This document shows, piece after piece, positions 59,228 through 64,000 of a DNA stretch of 64,000 nt. Position 1 is the first letter of the stretch, and every line of letters begins with the position of its first letter. The position numbers were made by a program, and so were the translations under genes. Where the stretch lies: NCBI RefSeq assembly GCF_007995215.1, contig NZ_VCDK01000006.1, positions 434,001 to 498,000 on the forward strand. The letters are read 5' to 3'. The DNA is from Shimia ponticola (lineage in GTDB: Bacteria; Pseudomonadota; Alphaproteobacteria; Rhodobacterales; Rhodobacteraceae). Below the pieces are notes generated by a model. It was not told where the DNA came from, did no database searches, and saw nothing but the letters and a program-made list of their open reading frames with translations.

Positions 59228-60727
59228 ATGGTTCGCGATATTTCGAGACGATTTCTTTTGGCCGGATTGGGCTCTGCCCTGTCTGCGTTGTCTGCGCCTG
59301 CATGGGCAAACGCGCCCCTAAGCTCCCCTCGACCGTTTCCGCGACCCGGGTCCGCGCCGCCACCTCCACCGCCGCCATTGGTCAGCGTCGAAGATATTTT
59401 GACCAAGGCCAATTTGGGCGGAGTGACGGCTTTTGCGCTGACGCGACTGGATGGAACAGTGGTTGAAGCCCGTGAGGAAACGCGCGCCTTGCCGCCTGCG
59501 AGCGTCGCAAAGTCTTTGACGGCGCTCTATGCGTTGGATCATCTGGGACCGGGGGCGTCGTTTGAAACCCGCGTGATTGTGACCGGGCCCATTGTGGATG
59601 GCGTCGTGCAGGGTGATCTGATCCTGCAGGGAGAGGGTGATCCGCTGTTGGACACCGATGCGCTGGGTCGGATCGCAGAGGCGATTTCCGATCTTGGTGT
59701 CACCGGCGTGACCGGCAAGTTTGGGATCGATCCATCCGCATTGCCCCAGATTGATTTGATTGATCCGAGCCAACCTATACAGGTGGGCTACAATCCAGCG
59801 ATTTCGGGACTGAATCTGAATTTCAACCGTGTCCATTTCGAGTGGAAGCGGAATGGCGGCAGCTATGACCTGACCATGGATGCGCGTGCTGAACGGTATC
59901 AGCCGAGGGTGCGGGGCAGCCGGATGCGTGTCGCCGATCGCAGCCTGCCTGTTTACACGCATGCGCTGGCGGACACACATGAAGACTGGACCGTGGCGCG
60001 CAGCGCCTTGGGGAGCGGCGGGGCGCGATGGCTACCCGTGCGGCGCCCTGCGGTCTACGCCGGGGAGGTGTTCCGAACCATCGCCGCGTCCTTGGGGATC
60101 AGACTGCCGGTCGCAGAGGTCATGACCGGTGGGACAGGCGCAGTTCTGGTAGCGCGGCGGTCGCCCAATGTGGGGCCGATGATTGGGGGGATGCTGAAGT
60201 TTTCGACCAATCTGACCGCCGAGGTGCTGGGCCTGCATGCGTCGCAGGCGCGTGGAGGGGGTCCGCAGGATTTGAAGACGTCGGCCACCACGATGTCAGA
60301 CTGGGCGCAACAGAGGTTTGGTGCGGGCATGGCCATGCACGATCATAGCGGCCTGATCGACACGTCGCGCATTTCCGCCCTGTCACTTTGCAAGGTGATG
60401 GCAGGTGCCGCGCGGGATGATCTGTTCCCGGGACGTTTGCGTGTCTATTCGCTTAAGAACGAGGCGGGTGAGCCGATCCGAAACAATGGCATCCAGATCA
60501 GGGCAAAAACGGGCAGCCTGAATTTTGTCAGCACGTTTGCGGGGTATCTGGATCTGCCCGAGCAAGAGCCCCTTTGTTTTGCGATTATGTCAGCTGATCT
60601 GCCGCGCCGCGCGGCGCTTGCCCTCGGTGACCGCGAGCGCCCGGCCGGTGGCAAATCCTGGGCAAAGCGGTCACGAACGATGCAGAATGCACTGCTGACG
60701 CGCTGGAGCGGGCTGGCCTCGGCTTGA
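59228..60727 (+). CDS. dacB: D-alanyl-D-alanine carboxypeptidase/endopeptidase (PBP4)
   Basis: A 499-residue class C penicillin-binding protein. Twin-arginine-like signal SRRFLLAGLGSALSAL at the N-terminus, then a Pro-rich linker (APPPPPPPLVS at 43-53). Active-site motifs: Ser92-x2-Lys95 in PASVAKSLTAL, SxN in KFSTNLTAE, and KTG in IRAKTGSLNF. It trims cell-wall peptides in the periplasm. ATG at 59228 is chosen because the signal starts there; the GTG-free upstream extension lacks a signal. Export via Tat, if real, would be unusual for DacB and is worth noting. Confidence 0.9.
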   Translation: MVRDISRRFLLAGLGSALSALSAPAWANAPLSSPRPFPRPGSAPPPPPPPLVSVEDILTKANLGGVTAFALTRLDGTVVEAREETRALPPASVAKSLTALYALDHLGPGASFETRVIVTGPIVDGVVQGDLILQGEGDPLLDTDALGRIAEAISDLGVTGVTGKFGIDPSALPQIDLIDPSQPIQVGYNPAISGLNLNFNRVHFEWKRNGGSYDLTMDARAERYQPRVRGSRMRVADRSLPVYTHALADTHEDWTVARSALGSGGARWLPVRRPAVYAGEVFRTIAASLGIRLPVAEVMTGGTGAVLVARRSPNVGPMIGGMLKFSTNLTAEVLGLHASQARGGGPQDLKTSATTMSDWAQQRFGAGMAMHDHSGLIDTSRISALSLCKVMAGAARDDLFPGRLRVYSLKNEAGEPIRNNGIQIRAKTGSLNFVSTFAGYLDLPEQEPLCFAIMSADLPRRAALALGDRERPAGGKSWAKRSRTMQNALLTRWSGLASA

Positions 60728-60731
60728 TACT

Positions 60732-61154
60732 TTAAATCTTCATGAACCGCGCACGCGCACCACGCTCAATCGCACCCGCGTGCAGGCGGTCAAGGGCCAG
60801 TTCGTACCGGATTTCTTCGAGAAGGCGCAGTTCCGGTTGGTTCAGACTGCCGTCGGCAGCGGCCACATCACAGGCCAAAGCATAGGCAGTTTCATGCAGG
60901 TGCTCTGGAAGATCGTCGCGGATCAGGCCAAAGAGCGCGTCCAGGCCTTCGTCGACGCTCAGTAGATCAAAGACGGTACCTGCGATGGTGTTGATCCGAT
61001 CGGTGTCATACTCCGAAAAGATCGGCAGCGTGTTCACGATAGACTGAATGGTGACGAGTTCGGATGTACGGATTTCCTCGTCCGAGGCCGAAACCGCGAT
61101 CATGATTGCCACAAGGCAGTCTTGGGGGCTGAGAGGGTGTGGATCGTTGGCCAT
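60732..61154 (-). CDS. TerB-family (tellurite resistance-like) protein
   Basis: A 140-residue all-helical protein. The LVAIMIAVSASDEEIRTSELVTIQ and CDVAAADGSLNQPELRLLEEI segments (each split across about 20 residues) match the TerB fold, in which paired acidic ExE-type residues bind calcium or other divalent metals. Despite the name, most such proteins have no tellurite role. ATG at 61154. It is convergent with dacB with only four bases between the stops, and divergent from lysK by about 110 bases. Function unknown. Confidence 0.85.
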   Translation of the reverse strand: MANDPHPLSPQDCLVAIMIAVSASDEEIRTSELVTIQSIVNTLPIFSEYDTDRINTIAGTVFDLLSVDEGLDALFGLIRDDLPEHLHETAYALACDVAAADGSLNQPELRLLEEIRYELALDRLHAGAIERGARARFMKI

Positions 61155-61265
61155 TGCGGCCTCCTATACGCGTGCTTGTCTTGACCTTCGTTCTATGTGT
61201 GCGTACCGCGCCTCGCAAGAGAGCCGGGGCCATTGTGATCGCGGAAAGCCAAGAAAGGATCAGAT

Positions 61266-62840
61266 ATGTCGGATATGCGCGAAGCTGCCATGACATCAAA
61301 AGCGTGGCCGTTCGAGGAGGCCCGCAAGATCCTGAAACGGTATGAGAAGGCACCACCTGAAAAGGGGTATGTGCTGTTTCAAACCGGGTATGGGCCATCG
61401 GGTCTGCCGCATATCGGGACGTTTGGCGAGGTGGCGCGCACGACGATGATCCGCCGCGCGTTTGAAGTGCTGAGCGATATCCCCACGCGGATGATCTGTT
61501 TCTCGGACGATCTGGATGGGATGCGCAAGGTTCCGGGCAACGTCCCGAACCAAGAGATGCTCGCCGATTACCTTCAGATGCCACTGACTAAGGTGCCAGA
61601 CCCGTTTGGCACACATGAAAGCTTTGGCCATCACAACAACGCCATGCTGCGGCGGTTCCTAGATACGTTTGGGTTTGAGTACGAGTTTATCTCGGCAACC
61701 GAATTCTATGGGTCGGGTCAGTTCGACGAAGTGCTCTTGCGCGCGGCTGAGAAGTACGACGACATAATGAAAGTGATGTTGAAGTCTCTGCGCGAGGAAC
61801 GGGCAGAGACCTATTCGATTTTCCTGCCGATCCATCCTGAAACGGGGCGTGTCCTGTATGTGCCTATGAAGCATGTGGATGCGGCGAACGGGACGGTGAC
61901 CTTCGATGATGAAGATGGCCGCGAGTTCACGGTGCCGGTCACGGGCGGCAATGTAAAACTGCAGTGGAAGCCGGACTTTGGCGCGCGTTGGGCCGCTCTG
62001 GGCGTGGATTTTGAAATCTACGGCAAGGACCACGGCACCAATGGCCCGATCTATGACCGCATTTGCACAATCCTGGGGCAAAAGGCGCCAGAGCATTACG
62101 TCTATGAGCTGTTCCTTGATGAGAACGGGCAGAAGATTTCCAAGACATCTGGCAATGGCGTGTCGATTGACGAATGGCTGACTTACGCGTCCGACAAATC
62201 GCTCAGCTATTTCATGTATCAGAAGCCGCGCACGGCGAAGCGGCTCTTCTTTGATGTGATCCCAAAGGCGGTGGATGAGTATCATCAGCAATTGCGCGCC
62301 TACGCGGATCAAGACATCGACAAGAAGCTGGCGAACCCGGTGTTCCATATCCACGGGCACAACGTGCCTGAGTCTACGCTGATCGTTCCGTTTGGGATGC
62401 TCTTGAACCTTGCTTCGGTATCCGGGGCCGAGACGAAAGACACGCTTTGGGGCTTCCTGCAACGCTATGCCCCGGATGCCACGCCCGAGACCCATCCTGA
62501 CATGGATGAAGCCGCCGGATTTGCTGTGCGGTACTACAATGACTTTGTGAAGCCGGCGAAAGTGTTCCGCGCGCCGACGGATCAAGAGCGCGAGGCGCTT
62601 GAGGCGTTGCGGGCGGAGCTTGTGGCCTATGACGGGCCGCTGGAGGATGAAGCGCTGCAATCCATTGTTTATGCCATGGGCCGCGATCGCTTTGACCCGC
62701 TTCGTAACTGGTTCAAGGCGCTTTACGAAATCCTGCTGGGGGCCTCGCAGGGTCCACGGTTTGGCGGGTTCATCGCGCTTTATGGTGTGGATGAGACCGT
62801 TGCGCTCATCGACAAGGGGCTGGCCGGCGAGCTTGGTTAA
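61266..62840 (+). CDS. lysK: lysine--tRNA ligase, class I
   Basis: A 524-residue class I lysyl-tRNA synthetase, the archaeal-type enzyme that many alphaproteobacteria use instead of LysS. HIGH motif is HIGT at 49-52 in [18 protein letters not shown] equivalent is KISKTSG near residue 290. A C-terminal alpha-helical domain forms the anticodon cage. ATG at 61266 follows AAGGA. The next ATG, eight codons on, is possible. It charges tRNA-Lys in the cytoplasm. The palindrome at 62848 lies seven bases beyond the stop and may end its transcript. Confidence 0.95.
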   Translation: MSDMREAAMTSKAWPFEEARKILKRYEKAPPEKGYVLFQTGYGPSGLPHIGTFGEVARTTMIRRAFEVLSDIPTRMICFSDDLDGMRKVPGNVPNQEMLADYLQMPLTKVPDPFGTHESFGHHNNAMLRRFLDTFGFEYEFISATEFYGSGQFDEVLLRAAEKYDDIMKVMLKSLREERAETYSIFLPIHPETGRVLYVPMKHVDAANGTVTFDDEDGREFTVPVTGGNVKLQWKPDFGARWAALGVDFEIYGKDHGTNGPIYDRICTILGQKAPEHYVYELFLDENGQKISKTSGNGVSIDEWLTYASDKSLSYFMYQKPRTAKRLFFDVIPKAVDEYHQQLRAYADQDIDKKLANPVFHIHGHNVPESTLIVPFGMLLNLASVSGAETKDTLWGFLQRYAPDATPETHPDMDEAAGFAVRYYNDFVKPAKVFRAPTDQEREALEALRAELVAYDGPLEDEALQSIVYAMGRDRFDPLRNWFKALYEILLGASQGPRFGGFIALYGVDETVALIDKGLAGELG

Positions 62841-62847
62841 GTGTGGC

Positions 62848-62867
62848 GGTGCGTGTGAACACGCACC
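62848..62867. repeat. GGTGCG-type palindromic repeat, copy 2
   Basis: Exact nine-base stem GGTGCGTGT/ACACGCACC with a GA loop, followed by CCTACA, directly after lysK. It shares the CCTAC/GTAGG-plus-GTGCG arrangement with the palindrome at 53420. It may terminate lysK transcription, though no U-run follows. Confidence 0.6.
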
Positions 62868-62973
62868 CTACACCTGCCTATTTGTAGGTGCCCGATGCCT
62901 CGCAGCACGAGGCCGTGATTTGACGGATGCAACACACGCGTTAGCCTTCTTGGGATATCCAGGAGGTTCGCCA

Positions 62974-63387
62974 ATGTTACGTTTTGCTCTTTTGATCGCC
63001 GTGTTTCTGGGATTTGCCGCGCCTTTGGCCGCGCAAACGCAGTCTGATTCAGACGGGATCCAATCCACGATCACCGCGCAGATGGAGGCGTTCAAGGCCG
63101 ATGATTTCGCGCAGGCGTTTAGCTATGCCGCCCCGAATATCAAAGGGATGTTCGGCACTGCTGACCGATTTGGCATGATGGTCCGCAATGGCTATCCGAT
63201 GGTCCATCGCCCGGCGGATGTGCGGTATTTGGAACTGCGCGAGCTGGGCGGGCGGCTTTGGCAAAAGGTCCAAGTACAGGACGCTGACGGCACGTTTCAC
63301 TATCTGGACTACGGGATGGTTCCCACAGACCAAGGCTGGCAGATCGCTGCCGTTCAATTCCTGCCAGCGCCGGATGTAGGTGTTTGA
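62974..63387 (+). CDS. DUF4864 exported protein
   Basis: A 137-residue protein with signal peptide MLRFALLIAVFLGFAAPLAAQ. The mature part has the DUF4864 pattern: ITAQMEAFKADDFAQAFSYAAPNIKG (split across about 35-60), GTADRFGMMVRNGYPMVHR and a final QGWQIAAVQFLP. This is an NTF2-related fold of periplasmic proteins with unknown function. The ATG at 62974 follows a strong AGGAGG with eight bases between. It stands alone between lysK and the unfinished gene at the window end. Confidence 0.88.
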   Translation: MLRFALLIAVFLGFAAPLAAQTQSDSDGIQSTITAQMEAFKADDFAQAFSYAAPNIKGMFGTADRFGMMVRNGYPMVHRPADVRYLELRELGGRLWQKVQVQDADGTFHYLDYGMVPTDQGWQIAAVQFLPAPDVGV

Positions 63388-63547
63388 GGCACATTCAGCG
63401 TTACGCACCCCCTACGTGTGATTAACCAATAGGGCGTACCCCTGCGCCCCATCGGCGCGGCGTTTGCTGCGCGACACTCAAAACTGAGCCTCCGTCGGTC
63501 GCGGGGGCGGTCCGTCTTGGGGCCGAGAGCGACCGAAGGGGACCTTC

Positions 63548-64000
63548 ATGAGCATTACACTTACCCAAGGCGTGACGATCATGCCGCCAGCGTTCGAGGA
63601 TGGGCTGGACGTTTGGTCGAGCGGGAACGGGCGGCCATCAGACCCGACCTATGACACGGCCACCAACGCGGCTTTTGTGCCCGCGGATCAGGACTTTGGC
63701 GGTTGTCTCGAAATTCAGAAACAGGCAACGACGACCAAGCTGCGCTACACAGGTGAGACGCCCATCCTGCCGGGGTGTTATTTTCAGATCCGGGCGCGGG
63801 TTAAGCTCATCAGCGGGATCTTTCCATCCGTACGTGTGGCAGCATGGGCCGGTGCCGCAGGGGGCGCACATGTCGTCAGCGTCGATCAGACAGGGCCGTC
63901 TACCTTGCTGAGCACTTATGGAAAGGTGGTTGAGGTCAGCGCGATCGTCGGGACCGGAGATCGACCGGGCGTAGACATGCCGTGGGGGCGCGAGCCTCTC
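63548..64000 (+). CDS. unrecognised protein, 3' end outside window
   Basis: An ATG at 63548 behind GGGGACCTTC opens a frame of 151 codons with no stop before the window ends. The sequence starts MSITLTQGVTIMPPAFEDGL, has no signal peptide, and is beta-rich with aromatic and glycine residues (for example YFQIRARVKLISG and VRVAAWAGAAGG). It looks like a carbohydrate-binding-type or phage-tail-like beta-sandwich domain at the front of a larger protein, but this is only a guess. Codon use fits the flanking genes. Confidence 0.75.
   Translation, partial: MSITLTQGVTIMPPAFEDGLDVWSSGNGRPSDPTYDTATNAAFVPADQDFGGCLEIQKQATTTKLRYTGETPILPGCYFQIRARVKLISGIFPSVRVAAWAGAAGGAHVVSVDQTGPSTLLSTYGKVVEVSAIVGTGDRPGVDMPWGREPL

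Noticed and set aside
62599-62973. A frame joining the end of lysK to the DUF4864 gene
   Set aside because: The upstream part is out of frame with lysK; the signal peptide and AGGAGG fix the start at 62974.

Overview
The window looks like chromosomal DNA from a marine alphaproteobacterium of the roseobacter group (Rhodobacterales). The evidence is GC-rich coding DNA with tightly overlapping operons, a cytoplasmic sulfonate-degradation set in the roseobacter gene order (tauR, xsc, pta, then a soeABC-type sulfite dehydrogenase), a class I lysyl-tRNA synthetase, a CryB/PhrB-type iron-sulfur photolyase and a bacteriophytochrome. I found no rRNA, tRNA, CRISPR array, transposase or prophage. Genus-level assignment is not possible from this view.

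Region 1 (1-26.4 kb) is an organosulfur region. After the tail of a LacI regulator comes a long minus-strand run: tauR, xsc, pta, soeA, an alpha/beta hydrolase, a 47-residue membrane peptide, soeB, soeC and a tandem NTF2-like protein. Nearly all genes from soeA onward overlap or abut. To the right are an L,D-transpeptidase-like protein, a YeeE/YedE sulfur-compound permease, a methanethiol oxidase (SBP56 family) coupled to a polytopic membrane protein, and a MarR gene divergent from a HIT/histidine-phosphatase pair across a perfect palindrome. Next are tpa and tauABC, then a LysR gene divergent from a cysteate-lyase-like gene with an Asp/Glu-racemase-family partner. Read together: taurine is imported by TauABC, transaminated by Tpa to sulfoacetaldehyde, cleaved by Xsc to sulfite and acetyl phosphate, and Pta makes acetyl-CoA. 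SoeABC oxidises the sulfite and feeds electrons to quinone. Cysteate and methanethiol would add sulfite and sulfide to the same pool.

Region 2 (26.4-36 kb) holds leuA with a small cupin gene, a secreted propeller-like protein, and a photobiology block: SDR, (6-4)-type photolyase, heme oxygenase, and a bacteriophytochrome HWE kinase with its own receiver. A dihydroorotate-dehydrogenase-like gene follows.

Region 3 (36-64 kb) is mostly housekeeping and single-gene functions: a phospholipase D-like enzyme, a 19-unit MORN-repeat secreted protein, nadE, a Tat-exported metallo-beta-lactamase-fold protein, gltX, a MATE exporter, a ybbAP/tesA-like ABC-arylesterase block, an SRAP-family protein without its catalytic Cys2, several small envelope proteins, a sugar-transfer-type ATP-grasp, an unrecognised AT-richer gene, ettA, a MOSC protein, a duplicated LprI-like protein, nadD, a DMT exporter, dacB, a TerB-like protein and lysK. 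An unfinished gene runs off the right edge. Dispersed hairpin elements of at least two families sit at 3' ends of genes across the window.
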